Below, piece after piece: positions 14,749 to 23,144 of a stretch of DNA of 64,000 nt. Under the pieces are notes generated by a model that saw nothing but the letters and a program-made list of their open reading frames with translations, did not search any database and had not been told where the DNA came from. Within the stretch, counting starts at the first letter, position 1; each line of letters starts with the position of its first letter. The DNA is from Slackia faecicanis (GTDB lineage: Bacteria > Actinomycetota > Coriobacteriia > Coriobacteriales > Eggerthellaceae): positions 1 through 64,000 of the forward strand of contig NZ_QICB01000007.1 of the NCBI RefSeq assembly GCF_003725295.1, read 5' to 3'. The position numbers were made by a program, and so were the translations under genes.

Positions 14749-15606
14749 ATGCGTTTCGTTTCGTGGAATGTGAACGGCCTGCGTGCCGTGGTGAAGAAGG
14801 GTTTCGAGGAGTCGATCGCAGGCCTCGATGCCGATATCGTGGCGCTGCAGGAGACGAAGCTGCAGGAAGGCCAGATAGACCTCGACCTTCCCGGATATCA
14901 TCAGTTCTGGAGCTACGCCGAGCGCAAGGGTTATTCCGGCACTGCGGTGTTTTGCCGCGAACAGCCGCTTCGTGCGCTGCATGGCCTGGGCGTGTCCGAG
15001 CTCGATGACGAGGGCCGTATCGTCGCGCTCGAGTTTCCGACGTTCTGGTTCGTCGACGTGTACGCGCCGAACGCCCAGAACGAGCTGGCCCGCATCGACC
15101 ACCGTATGGCATGGGACGATGCTTTCCGAAATTTCTGCAAGGGCCTCGAGGCGGGAACGGTTCCTGCCGGCGTGCCTATGCAGGAGCCGGCTATGGGCGA
15201 AGGCCATGTGTGCACCGCGGAGCTGTCGCGCACGTCAGGCCAAGAAAAGGCCGATCCCAAACCTGTTGTGATGTGTGGTGATTTCAACGTCGCCCACAAC
15301 GAAATCGACCTGAAGAACCCCGGTCCCAATCGCGGGAATGCGGGCTTTTCCGACGAAGAGCGCGAGAAGTTCACGAACCTGCTGGAAGCGGGTTTCGTGG
15401 ATACCTTCCGCATGCTCAACCCCGACCTCGCCGGTGCTTATTCCTGGTGGAGCTATCGCTTCAACGCGCGCAAGAACAATGCAGGGTGGCGTATCGACTA
15501 TTTCCTGGTGAGCGAAGGCCTTCGCGACGCGGTGAGCGGCGCCTCCATACACGCGGATGTCATGGGAAGCGACCATTGTCCCGTGTCGGTCGAGCTTGAC
15601 GTATAA
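14749..15606 (+). CDS. xth: Exodeoxyribonuclease III / AP endonuclease
   Basis: The 285-aa Mg-dependent enzyme cuts at abasic sites and removes 3' blocks in base excision repair. It shows the full EEP-fold signature: RFVSWNVNGLR at the start, LQETKL (metal Glu), YSGTAVF, DVYAPNAQ, CGDFNVAHNEIDLKNP (catalytic Asp/Asn), AYSWWSYRFNARKNNAGWRIDYFLVS, and the final GSDHCPVSVEL. Between residues about 145 and 180 it has a longer insertion than most homologues (VPMQEPAMGEGHVCTAELSR region), before the CGDFNV strand. ATG 14749 is preceded by aaggagg. Confidence 0.96.
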   Translation: MRFVSWNVNGLRAVVKKGFEESIAGLDADIVALQETKLQEGQIDLDLPGYHQFWSYAERKGYSGTAVFCREQPLRALHGLGVSELDDEGRIVALEFPTFWFVDVYAPNAQNELARIDHRMAWDDAFRNFCKGLEAGTVPAGVPMQEPAMGEGHVCTAELSRTSGQEKADPKPVVMCGDFNVAHNEIDLKNPGPNRGNAGFSDEEREKFTNLLEAGFVDTFRMLNPDLAGAYSWWSYRFNARKNNAGWRIDYFLVSEGLRDAVSGASIHADVMGSDHCPVSVELDV

Positions 15607-15645
15607 TCTGCGGATTGACTGCAATACGTTTTAGAAAGGCCCGTC

Positions 15646-15789
15646 GTGCAGACGAACATCGTCAAGAGAGAATGGTGTCAAGCGCTTAAGGCGCCGCTCA
15701 CTGCGGTGTGCATCGTCATAGCCGCCATCGTGCTGTTCGTCATATGGCTGGGTATCGTCGTCATCGTCGTGAAGGCCTTGATAGGGTAG
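15646..15789 (+). CDS. 47-aa membrane protein upstream of trkH
   Basis: An open frame from GTG 15646 encodes 47 residues: a short polar N-terminus (QTNIVKREWCQALKAP) and one strongly hydrophobic helix (about residues 21-43, VCIVIAAIVLFVIWLGIVVI), ending KALIG. A gaaagg ribosome site precedes it by seven bases, and its stop lies six bases before the TrkH ATG, so the two genes are almost certainly cotranslated. I recognise no family. Position and size suggest a small accessory subunit of the potassium transporter, similar in concept to KdpF. Confidence 0.65.
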   Translation: MQTNIVKREWCQALKAPLTAVCIVIAAIVLFVIWLGIVVIVVKALIG

Positions 15790-15795
15790 CGGGAC

Positions 15796-17319
15796 ATGTG
15801 GCAGAAATTCACCCTGTATGATTTTCGCGTCATCGCCCACTACCTCGGCGTTCTCGTGCTGTTTCTGGCGGTCGCCCAGTGCGTCCCCTTCGTCGTCGCG
15901 TGCCTTGTCGGCGAATGGTCGGCGGCGTCGCGTTACCTGCTGGGGGTCGGCATCGCGCTTATCGTGGGGTCGCTTTTGCGCATGTGCCTGGTGCAGCCGG
16001 GCAAGTTGTCGCCGAAGCACGCCTTGGCGGTGACCGGATTCGCGTGGCTCGTGCTTACGCTGCTCGGATCCGTTCCCATGGTGCTTTCCGGCCATTTCGG
16101 ATCGTATCTCGATGCGGTGTTCGAATGCATGAGCGCATGGACTACGACAGGGGCGTCGGTTGCGCAGGACATCAACCACATGGCGATTGCGGACAACATG
16201 TGGCGTTTCACCATGCAATGCATCGGAGGCCAAGGCGTCGTCGTTATCGCTCTTTCATTGGGCCTGTTCGGCCGCGCGGTCGATTCCTCGTTGTATTCGT
16301 CCGAAGGCCGAAGCGAGCACGTGATTCCCAACATCATGCAGACCGCCCGCTTCATCGTGCGTTTTTCGGCGGCTTTCATCATCATCGGCACTGTGATGCT
16401 TTCGCTGCTGTGCTTTTTCATCGGCATGGAGCCCTTGCGCGCGTTTTTCAACGGTCTGTGGCTGTCGGTGGCGTCGTTCAACACGGGCGGCATGGCATCG
16501 ATGAGCCCCGGCATCCTGTACTATCACAGCGGATTGATAGAGCTCGTGGTCATGGTCCTCATTCTGCTGGGTTCGATCAACTTCACGCTGCATAGCGAGG
16601 TATGGAAGGGCCGCATCGACCACTTTTTCAAAGACATCGAGATCCGTACGCTGGCTATCTGGCTTTCGATCGTGGTGGCGGCGTTCGTGGCGGCCCTGTG
16701 CACGGCGAACCTTTACGACGAGCTGCCCACGTTGTTGCGCCGCGGCGTGTTCACCGTGGTGGCGGCGTTTTCATCGACGGGATTCCAGACCATCAGCGTG
16801 AATCAGATGACCACGGTGGTTTCGAGCGGCGCGCTGCTCATCATCGTGTTCTGCATGGCCATCGGCGGATCGGCGGGTTCTACCACGGGCGGCATTAAGG
16901 TGATGCGCGTCGGTATTCTCGCTAAAGAATTGGTCGCGTACATCAAGGACCTCCTTGCGCCCGCGTCGGCGCGCCAGGTGGTCACCTACTACCATGTAGG
17001 CCGCCGTCCGCTCAACACCGATCTGGTGCGCGCGAACCTGGCGGTGTTCATGCTTTACGGCATCATGTTCCTCGTCACAACGATCGCCACCGTGGCGTAC
17101 GGCTATGACGCCGCGACGTCGCTGTTCGAATCGGTTTCCATGGTGTCCAATATCGGCATGTCGAGCGGCATCATCCAGCCTGGCATGCCCGACATGCTCA
17201 AGCTGCTTTATATCTTCGACATGTGGGCGGGACGTTTGGAATACGTCACGCTGATCGCCTTGTTGGTGTCGATCGTCGCGTCGTTCAGGCCGCGAAGGAG
17301 GAGTCGCCGTGTCCGCTAG
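15796..17319 (+). CDS. trkH: TrkH-family potassium uptake protein
   Basis: The 507-aa transporter has the four pore-loop repeats of the Trk/Ktr/HKT superfamily. The selectivity-filter segments are visible: AWTTTGASV, SFNTGGMAS, FSSTGFQTI and VSNIGMSSG, with the glycine in each repeat. It moves K+ across the cytoplasmic membrane and normally needs a TrkA/KtrA regulator, which is not encoded nearby. The N-terminus (DFRVIAHYLGVL) suits the longer TrkH type. The 3' end overlaps the next gene by 11 bp and the start follows the 47-aa protein by six bases, forming a four-gene operon with rsgA. Confidence 0.95.
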   Translation: MWQKFTLYDFRVIAHYLGVLVLFLAVAQCVPFVVACLVGEWSAASRYLLGVGIALIVGSLLRMCLVQPGKLSPKHALAVTGFAWLVLTLLGSVPMVLSGHFGSYLDAVFECMSAWTTTGASVAQDINHMAIADNMWRFTMQCIGGQGVVVIALSLGLFGRAVDSSLYSSEGRSEHVIPNIMQTARFIVRFSAAFIIIGTVMLSLLCFFIGMEPLRAFFNGLWLSVASFNTGGMASMSPGILYYHSGLIELVVMVLILLGSINFTLHSEVWKGRIDHFFKDIEIRTLAIWLSIVVAAFVAALCTANLYDELPTLLRRGVFTVVAAFSSTGFQTISVNQMTTVVSSGALLIIVFCMAIGGSAGSTTGGIKVMRVGILAKELVAYIKDLLAPASARQVVTYYHVGRRPLNTDLVRANLAVFMLYGIMFLVTTIATVAYGYDAATSLFESVSMVSNIGMSSGIIQPGMPDMLKLLYIFDMWAGRLEYVTLIALLVSIVASFRPRRRSRRVR

Positions 17320-18043
17320 GTTCAGCAAGGCCGCTTGCGCCTGGGCGCTCTCTGTCGCTTTCGTCTTGGCGCTGTGCGCTGCTCCTGCGGCCTGGGCGGC
17401 CGAAGGCGACGGGTCGTCGAAGGACGGTTCGGTGGTTTCGGCCGGCGCCGAGGCGTCGGCCGGCGCGCCGCCCGGTTCCGAGCGGGCGGGCGAGGCCGCG
17501 CAGGGCCCGCAAGGAGAAGGCGAACAGGAAGAGGCGCCGGCGCCCCTCGATGCCGTAGGCAACGAAATCAACGACGGCCAGGTTTCAGACACGTCGTTTC
17601 TCTACGATGCCGCCATCGCCGATCTTGCCGGCGCCGATTCGTATTACAACGGGCAGATGGTCCAGGTGCGCGGCGAGGCGGTGGGCGAGGCCATCCGCAT
17701 GGCGGGAGGCCCGTCCGACTTGGTGTGGGTGACGCTTGCCGACGTGGCGTCGAATTCGTCGGTGTCGGTGGTCATGCGCCAGGAAGACGCCGCCAAAATC
17801 GATACGTACGGCGCCTACGGCAAAACCGGTTCGTGGCTGCGCGTGCAAGGCGTGTTCGACCTGGCGTGCAGTGAACACGACGGTGAAAGCGACATTCATG
17901 CGACGTCGGTCGTCGTGGAAGACCAAGGGTTCGAGCATCCTGACGAATTCGACGTGCAGCTGTTCTTCCCGGGGCTTGCGGCCCTTGCAGTGGGCGCGTT
18001 TCTTATGGTGATGTTCTGGTACGTACGTGAAAGGTCGCGTTAA
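17309..18043 (+). CDS. Secreted, C-terminally anchored OB-fold-like protein
   Basis: The 244-aa protein has a signal peptide (CAWALSVAFVLALCAAPAAWA, cleavage after AWA about residue 30), a low-complexity linker, an extracytoplasmic domain of about 120 residues (YYNGQMVQVRGEAVGEAIRM ... GSWLRVQGVFDLACSEHDGE), and a C-terminal helix (about 220-239) with a basic cytoplasmic stop. The domain's strand order and the VQVRG/RVQGVF pair resemble an OB-fold, which is inference. Start GTG 17309 follows gaaggagg and lies inside the trkH tail. Its stop overlaps the rsgA start (TAATG). Confidence 0.65.
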   Translation: MSARFSKAACAWALSVAFVLALCAAPAAWAAEGDGSSKDGSVVSAGAEASAGAPPGSERAGEAAQGPQGEGEQEEAPAPLDAVGNEINDGQVSDTSFLYDAAIADLAGADSYYNGQMVQVRGEAVGEAIRMAGGPSDLVWVTLADVASNSSVSVVMRQEDAAKIDTYGAYGKTGSWLRVQGVFDLACSEHDGESDIHATSVVVEDQGFEHPDEFDVQLFFPGLAALAVGAFLMVMFWYVRERSR

Positions 18044-19011
18044 TGCGGGGAATCGTGGTGAAGCTCGACCGAGGCTATCCTCTGGTCGAAACGAAGAACG
18101 GCGCTCGCTATCGGTGCGAGCATGCCACGGCGTTGGTGAAGGGCGCCGACGTGCGCGCGGCGTGCGGCGATGCGGTGGAGATATCGGTCCCGTCGGGCCA
18201 TGACAAGGGCATAATCGAAGAGGTGCTGCCGCGTCGCAACGCCTTCGTGCGCAAAGACCCCACCGAGCGTATGGAGCAGCAGGTTTTGGCCGCAAACTTC
18301 GACAAGGTTTTCGTGGCCGAACCGTGTGCGAACCTCAACGTGCGCAGGCTCGAGCGCGAGCTGGTGCTGGCCCATGAAAGCGGTGCCGAGGTGTTGGTTC
18401 TGCTGACCAAGGCAGACCAGGCCGAAAGCGCCGAGGCTCTCGAACAGGTGCGCGGACTGGTTGAGCGCGTCGCGCAGGGCACGCGCGTGCTGGTTATTTC
18501 TTCTGAAGACCCCGAAAGCGTGGAGGCGGTGCGCGCCTGCATCGCCCCGGGCGAGATAGCCATTCTTTTGGGCAAAAGCGGCGTGGGCAAGTCGAGTTTG
18601 GTGAACCTGCTGGTGGGCGACGAGGTGCAGGCGACGGGCGCCGTGCGCGAAGGCGACGGCAAGGGCCGCCATACCACCGTGTCGCGCGAAATCGTGCGCA
18701 TACCGGGCGCCGGCTGCGTGATCGACATGCCGGGCATCCGCGGCCTCGCCCTGTGGGATTCCGACGCCGGCATCGACGTGGCGTTTTCCGACATCGAAGA
18801 GCTCGCGCAGCACTGCCGCTTCTCCGATTGCCGCCACGGCGCCGAACCCGGATGCGCGGTGCGCGCCGCCGTGGAAGACGGCAGCCTGCCGGCCGAGCGC
18901 TTCGAGAGTTACATCCGCCTGCGCGACGAGGTGCAGACGGCCAAAAAGCGCGTTGAAGAGGCCAAGCGCATCAAATCGCGCACCGGCCATCCCCGCCGCT
19001 GGAAAGGCTAG
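18043..19011 (+). CDS. rsgA: Ribosome small-subunit GTPase A
   Basis: The 322-aa circularly permuted GTPase assists late 30S maturation. It has an N-terminal OB domain (about residues 1-65), the G4 motif LLTKAD, then the P-loop GKSGVGKSSLVN, the switch segment GRHTTVSREI, G3 DMPGIRGL and a C-terminal zinc-binding region (HCRFSDCRHGAEPGCAV with Cys-His-Cys ligands). The G4-G1-G3 order confirms the permutation. Translation is coupled to the preceding gene through a TAATG overlap, an unusual operon partner for a ribosome-assembly factor. Confidence 0.95.
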   Translation: MRGIVVKLDRGYPLVETKNGARYRCEHATALVKGADVRAACGDAVEISVPSGHDKGIIEEVLPRRNAFVRKDPTERMEQQVLAANFDKVFVAEPCANLNVRRLERELVLAHESGAEVLVLLTKADQAESAEALEQVRGLVERVAQGTRVLVISSEDPESVEAVRACIAPGEIAILLGKSGVGKSSLVNLLVGDEVQATGAVREGDGKGRHTTVSREIVRIPGAGCVIDMPGIRGLALWDSDAGIDVAFSDIEELAQHCRFSDCRHGAEPGCAVRAAVEDGSLPAERFESYIRLRDEVQTAKKRVEEAKRIKSRTGHPRRWKG

Positions 19012-19020
19012 TGCTTAAAG

Positions 19021-19034
19021 TTACCCTATGGTAA
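19021..19034. promoter_or_regulatory. Inverted repeat upstream of metal exporter
   Basis: ttacc and ggtaa flank a 4-bp centre about 100 bp before the exporter gene. It resembles a MerR-type half-site arrangement but no -35/-10 pair can be placed on it with confidence. Confidence 0.35.
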
Positions 19035-19137
19035 TATCCAGTGCTTCCGAACGGAATAGAAGCCATGCGACCAGGCGACGCGTCTTGCACGAGGCGCATG
19101 TCGGCCGATGCGGCCGCGAAATCGAAAGAAGGTCTTG

Positions 19138-20082
19138 ATGGAAATACTCATGCATGCGCTCGAGCATGCGTTTCTCGATACGCTGAAGCTCATTCCCTTC
19201 CTGTTCGTGACCTACCTGGCCATGGAGGCCCTCGAGTATCACGCGGGCAAGGCGAGCGAGGCCGCCGTGCGCAAGGCTGGCAAGGCGGGCCCTGCGATCG
19301 GCGCGCTTCTGGGCGTGGTTCCGCAGTGCGGCTTTTCCGCCGCCGCGTCGACGCTCTATGCCGCGCGCGTGGTCACGCTGGGCACGCTGTTCGCGGTGTT
19401 TCTTTCCACGAGCGATGAGATGCTGCCGATCCTGATCGCGGAACAGGCGCCGATCGCCCTGATCGCGAAGGTGTTGGTCATCAAGATGGTCGTGGGCATG
19501 ATCGTCGGCTTCGCGGTGGACGCAGCGTTGCATCTCATGTGCCGCGACCGCGAGCGCCTGCGCATCCACGAGCTGTGCGAGCGCGACAAATGCCACTGCA
19601 ACGGCGATTGCGCCGCGTGCGAGAAAGAGCCCGAGCTGGCCTACGATTACGAGCACGACGGGGAGCACGAGCATGACCACGCGGGCGTGTCCATCGCGAA
19701 AAGCGCCCTGAAGCACACCGTTCAGGTGACGCTGTTCATTTTCTTGATTACCTTGCTGCTCGAGGTGGTCATGGACGCCGTGGGCGAAGACGTCATCGCG
19801 TCGTTCATGGCGGGCAACCCGGGCCTGTCGGTGGTCGCGGCGTCGGTGGTCGGCCTGATCCCCAACTGCGCGGCGTCGGTGGCGATCACCGAGCTGTACC
19901 TGGACGGCACGCTGGGCGCGGGCGCCATGATGGGCGGCTTGCTGGTCAGCGCGGGCGTCGGCCTGCTGGTGCTGCTGCGCACGAACCGCCCGATGCGCGA
20001 CAACCTGGCGATCGTGGCGGGCCTGTTGCTCGTCGGCATTGCCGTGGGCGGTGTCATGACGGCTTTCGGCGTGACGCTGTAG
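19138..20082 (+). CDS. Putative heavy-metal exporter with Cys/His-rich loop
   Basis: The 314-aa membrane protein belongs by its repeats to the putative 10-TM heavy-metal/arsenic exporter group (ArsP-2-like). Two homologous halves carry matching signatures, GVVPQCGFSAAASTLYAARVVTLG (about residues 60-83) and GLIPNCAASVAITELYLDGTLG (about 237-258). The loop between the halves (about 127-185) is rich in potential metal ligands: CHCNGDCAAC, then HDGEHEHDHAG. Substrates could be manganese, zinc or organoarsenical; the sequence does not decide. ATG 19138 is set by aagaagg; in-frame ATG 19108 lacks a ribosome site. Confidence 0.8.
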   Translation: MEILMHALEHAFLDTLKLIPFLFVTYLAMEALEYHAGKASEAAVRKAGKAGPAIGALLGVVPQCGFSAAASTLYAARVVTLGTLFAVFLSTSDEMLPILIAEQAPIALIAKVLVIKMVVGMIVGFAVDAALHLMCRDRERLRIHELCERDKCHCNGDCAACEKEPELAYDYEHDGEHEHDHAGVSIAKSALKHTVQVTLFIFLITLLLEVVMDAVGEDVIASFMAGNPGLSVVAASVVGLIPNCAASVAITELYLDGTLGAGAMMGGLLVSAGVGLLVLLRTNRPMRDNLAIVAGLLLVGIAVGGVMTAFGVTL

Positions 20083-20092
20083 GCGCGGCCGT

Positions 20093-20122
20093 TTGACGCT
20101 TCTTGCGCCGGCGCGGTACAAT
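20093..20122 (+). promoter_or_regulatory. Promoter of the HD-hydrolase transcript
   Basis: TTGACG (20093-20098) and TACAAT (20117-20122) are spaced by 18 bp. Transcription would start near 20129, giving a leader of about 170 nt. Confidence 0.6.
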
Positions 20123-20128
20123 CGCACT

Positions 20129-20241
20129 CGTTAAGCCTCCTTCATCACCGGGTGAAGGAAGAAAGGCGTCTGAACTCTGCCGTAGGTACGGCGCTTCTTC
20201 CGAGGCGCTATAAGGCTGGGTTCGGGCGCCTTTCGTCTTTT
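20129..20241 (+). ncRNA. Structured leader or small RNA with terminator
   Basis: Downstream of the promoter are three hairpins: ccttca/tgaagg, gccgta/tacggc, and a final stem aggcgc (20203-20208) with gcgcct (20226-20231) followed by ttcgtcttttc. The last is a plausible intrinsic terminator 60 bp before the start codon. The arrangement fits either an attenuator/riboswitch leader of the HD-hydrolase gene or an independent small RNA. I match it to no known riboswitch class. Confidence 0.4.
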
Positions 20242-20300
20242 CCGGACCCGATCGCCGCGCGGCGGGCGGGCGGAAGGAATACGACCGAAAGGATGCACCC

Positions 20301-20906
20301 ATGGCGACACTCGATGCAGGAATGACCCGCGAGGCGGCTTTCGCGCTGCTCGGCGAGCACAACAAGGACCCGTTCCATATCGAGCACGGCGAAACGGTCG
20401 AGCAGACCATGCGCTATTTCGCGCGCGAATTCGATCCCGAAAACGAGGAGTTCTGGGGCATTGTGGGCCTTCTGCACGACCTCGATTGGGAAGAGCATGA
20501 CGACGAGCCCGAGATGCATACGCTCTACGCTACGCCGCTGATCGAGGCCGCAGGCGGCACGCCCGAGCTGGTTCGCGCAATTCAGAGCCATACGTCCGAC
20601 TACAACACGGAGCTTCCTCGCCCCGAGCTGCAGATGGAGAAGATTCTGTTCGCCACCGAGGAACTGACGGGCCTGATCGGCGCCGCCGTGGTCATGCGCC
20701 CCTCGAAGAGCGTGATGGATTTCGAGGTGAAGTCGCTGAAGAAGAAGTTCAAGGACAAGCGCTTCGCCGCAGGCGTGAGCCGCGAGGTGATCCGCTCCGG
20801 CGCCGAGATGCTGGGCTGGGAGCTCGACGAGCTGTTCGATCGCACTATCAAGGCCATGCAGAGCTTCGCCCCCGACCGCGACACCTTCGTCGCCGCCGAG
20901 GCGTAA
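20301..20906 (+). CDS. HD-domain phosphohydrolase
   Basis: The 201-aa protein is a stand-alone HD hydrolase. Metal-binding residues are visible in PFHIEHGETVEQTM (first His), GLLHDLDWE (HD pair) and IQSHTSDYN, with a later Asp in the helical part. This subgroup is annotated as HDIG-type or predicted metal-dependent phosphohydrolase; the substrate is unknown (nucleotides in related proteins). ATG 20301 is preceded by gaaagga. It follows a structured leader with its own promoter. Confidence 0.85.
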   Translation: MATLDAGMTREAAFALLGEHNKDPFHIEHGETVEQTMRYFAREFDPENEEFWGIVGLLHDLDWEEHDDEPEMHTLYATPLIEAAGGTPELVRAIQSHTSDYNTELPRPELQMEKILFATEELTGLIGAAVVMRPSKSVMDFEVKSLKKKFKDKRFAAGVSREVIRSGAEMLGWELDELFDRTIKAMQSFAPDRDTFVAAEA

Positions 20907-20983
20907 GGGGATCCGCGGGCGCGCGGCGCGAAAAAGCGGCCGGCGTCGTGCGCGGGCCGCTCGTTCGACCATCGTATTATCGG

Positions 20984-21018
20984 GCCGGGCGCGTCTTTCG
21001 AGGCGCGCCCGGCTTTTC
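20984..21018. terminator. Intrinsic terminator between convergent genes
   Basis: The 10-bp stem gccgggcgcg / cgcgcccggc (20984-20993 with 21004-21013) is followed by ttttc. Confidence 0.8.
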
Positions 21019-21053
21019 GCTTCCATGCGGCCGCGGGCCGTTTCCCGCGCAGG

Positions 21054-21980
21054 CTATTCCTTCGACGCGGGCGGGTTCGGCTTGCTCGTGCTGCCCGGTT
21101 CGCGATGAGGGGCGTAGCCGCCTGTTATTTGGGAGGGCTTGTTCAACGACGAAGAAGCGCCCGCGTTGATGCTTTGCGCCATGCGGGCCTGGGCTTCGGC
21201 GCGCAGCTTGATGCGGTGCGCGGCCTTTTCGTGGTGCGGCAGCTGCGGTTCGGGGGAGGAGACGATCCTGCGGTCGACCGCGTTGCGCACGACCTTCTTG
21301 ACGGGGCGCGCCGCCACGTGGGCCACCTTCTTGACGGGTACGATCACCTTGTCGCTGTAGTCTTGGGCGGGCTTGGTGCGCCAGCCGAAGAACTCGGAGG
21401 CGTACCTGATCGCCATGACCAGCACGACACAGGTGATGGCCGCGTAATCGCCCAGCACGTCGTTTTGCTTCATGAGCGCGAAGGCGGTCGATCCGAAAAG
21501 CGACGCCGTGCCGTACAGCGTGCCCGCTTGAAACGCCACGGGCCGCTGCGCCATGAGGATGTCGCGGCTGATGCCGCCGCCTACGGCGGTGATCGTGCCC
21601 AAGATGATCGACGGAATGACGCCTAGGCCCGCCGACAGGCTCTTGCCCACCGACACCACGGCCCACAGGCCGACCGACAGGTTGTCCAGGAAGTCCATCA
21701 CCCAGTCGAAGGCGTCGGCGAGCTTGTGGAAGTAGAACACGAGGCCGCCTGCCACCGCGCATGCCAGAAGCAGGATGGGGTGCTGGAATGCGTAGATGCC
21801 GTAGTCTTGCAGCAGGATGTCGCGGATAATGCCGCCGCCGAGCCCGGTGACGCAGGCGAGCACCGTGGTGCCGAAGATGTCGTATTGCGCGCGCACGCCG
21901 GCGATGGCGCCCGCGAGCGCGCCGGTGATGGTGCCGGCGAATTCGATCCAGAAGGGTATGGCAAGAACGCTTTCGAGCAT
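21054..21980 (-). CDS. TRIC-type cation channel family protein
   Basis: The 308-aa protein contains two tandem three-helix repeats of the TRIC (UPF0126/YicG) family, about residues 8-195. The duplicated signature is GLGGGIIRDILLQDYG in repeat 1 and AVGGGISRDILMAQRPV in repeat 2. TRIC proteins form trimeric monovalent cation channels. The C-terminal 110 residues are a basic, disordered extension (KKVAHVAARPVKKVVRNAV onward), longer than usual. ATG 21980 is chosen because upstream in-frame sequence runs into a TATACT box; its ribosome site (cggag) is poor. Confidence 0.85.
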   Translation of the reverse strand: MLESVLAIPFWIEFAGTITGALAGAIAGVRAQYDIFGTTVLACVTGLGGGIIRDILLQDYGIYAFQHPILLLACAVAGGLVFYFHKLADAFDWVMDFLDNLSVGLWAVVSVGKSLSAGLGVIPSIILGTITAVGGGISRDILMAQRPVAFQAGTLYGTASLFGSTAFALMKQNDVLGDYAAITCVVLVMAIRYASEFFGWRTKPAQDYSDKVIVPVKKVAHVAARPVKKVVRNAVDRRIVSSPEPQLPHHEKAAHRIKLRAEAQARMAQSINAGASSSLNKPSQITGGYAPHREPGSTSKPNPPASKE

Positions 21981-22049
21981 GGCGGACGACGCTCCGGTTT
22001 CTTTCGAGAGAGGGGTTATGCCGCCGAAAGGCAGGCTTTTATAGTATAC

Positions 22050-22074
22050 GAGCACGCCGCTTGTCGGCGTGCTC
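22050..22074 (-). terminator. Hairpin after the phospholipase C-like gene
   Basis: A perfect 10-bp stem (22050-22059 with 22065-22074) lies 14 bp past the gene's stop. Its U tract is weak, and a TATACT box for the next gene starts immediately after it. Confidence 0.6.
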
Positions 22075-22088
22075 GCGATTCGGAGCGG

Positions 22089-23144
22089 TTAGATGTCAGA
22101 GCCGTCGGCCCGGTCGGCTTCGTCGTCGACCAGCTGTGCGGCAAGCTGGGCCGCGCCGTCTTGCTCGACGCGTACGAAGCTCGCGCCCGAAACCGCGTCG
22201 GCCTCTTCGACGGGCTCGCCGCTGAAGTCGACGCCGCCCGTCATGGCGCGGGCCTGCGCCAAATCGAACCCGTCGGTGAAAAACGCTTCGAGCGATCGTC
22301 CCGCGCGCGTCTGGGCCGCCTCGAAGATGTCCCAGAATCCGTCGGTGCGCTGCTCGCCTGTGAACGGATTTTCCCAGCCCTGGTGCAGGCGGTTGTCGAA
22401 ATCGCTCACGAGCGCGGGGTTGTCACGATGCGCCATGGACTTGTAGAACGAGTAATTGCGTTGCAGCATGCGCGTTTCGACCGTGTTGGCCACTGCATGC
22501 ATGACGTTGCGCGGCGAATAGAAGAGCTTCTGGACGGTGCGGAAATTCTTCACCGCCGCGGGGAACATGTCGACGGGCGGGAAGATGCGCAGCGCCTTCA
22601 TGCAGAAGAACGCGTACATCTTGCCGATGACGGCTAGTACTTCGTCGCTTCCGTGAAGCACTTCCACGTAGGGCTTGTAGTCGGCGATGGTGCATCCGAG
22701 CTTGGTATAGAGCACCATTTCGTCGAATTCGCGCTCGATTTCGGCATGCACTTCGTTGCCGTCTTTGCGCGTGAGGCCTTCGATGCCCGCGTCGCACAGG
22801 GCGAACTGCTGCTGATAGACCAGCGGGTGCATGGAGCTGTCCAGGGTGTAGTGGCAGAGAAAGCCCGCCGCGTAGGCGCGGCCCACCGGCACCTCGTCGG
22901 GTTCGAGCACTTCGAGGCTTTCCTTGACGGCGCATAGGAGCCGAGCGGGCTCGGCGCGGTGCATTTCGCTTCCCAGCAGGAAAAACGGCCTCATGCGAAG
23001 GGTGAGGACCAGGTAGAACAAGGGGTCGGGTCCCTGGTTGCCGAGCAGGAACGCGTCGCGTTCGTCTTGCGATGATCCGATCAGGTCGGAGTGCGCGGCG
23101 TAGACGTCCTTGCCGAAGAAATCATGGGTCATGATGGCTGGCAT
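22089..23144 (-). CDS. Zinc-dependent phospholipase C-like protein
   Basis: The 351-aa protein has the N-terminal features of the zinc-dependent phospholipase C/S1-P1 fold: PAIMTHDFFGKDVY (first ligand pair), LLGNQGPDPLFY, and the HYTLDSSMHPLVY block (His/Asp ligands), with the later EFDEM helix. No signal peptide is seen, so unlike secreted clostridial toxins it is probably cytoplasmic; this cytoplasmic group is common in anaerobes and of unknown substrate. The C-terminal 60 residues are acidic and disordered. ATG 23144 follows aaggaggc. Confidence 0.8.
   Translation of the reverse strand: MPAIMTHDFFGKDVYAAHSDLIGSSQDERDAFLLGNQGPDPLFYLVLTLRMRPFFLLGSEMHRAEPARLLCAVKESLEVLEPDEVPVGRAYAAGFLCHYTLDSSMHPLVYQQQFALCDAGIEGLTRKDGNEVHAEIEREFDEMVLYTKLGCTIADYKPYVEVLHGSDEVLAVIGKMYAFFCMKALRIFPPVDMFPAAVKNFRTVQKLFYSPRNVMHAVANTVETRMLQRNYSFYKSMAHRDNPALVSDFDNRLHQGWENPFTGEQRTDGFWDIFEAAQTRAGRSLEAFFTDGFDLAQARAMTGGVDFSGEPVEEADAVSGASFVRVEQDGAAQLAAQLVDDEADRADGSDI

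Noticed and set aside
20129-20241. Signal recognition particle RNA
   Set aside because: The conserved GGAAGCAGCCAAGG-type apical loop is absent.
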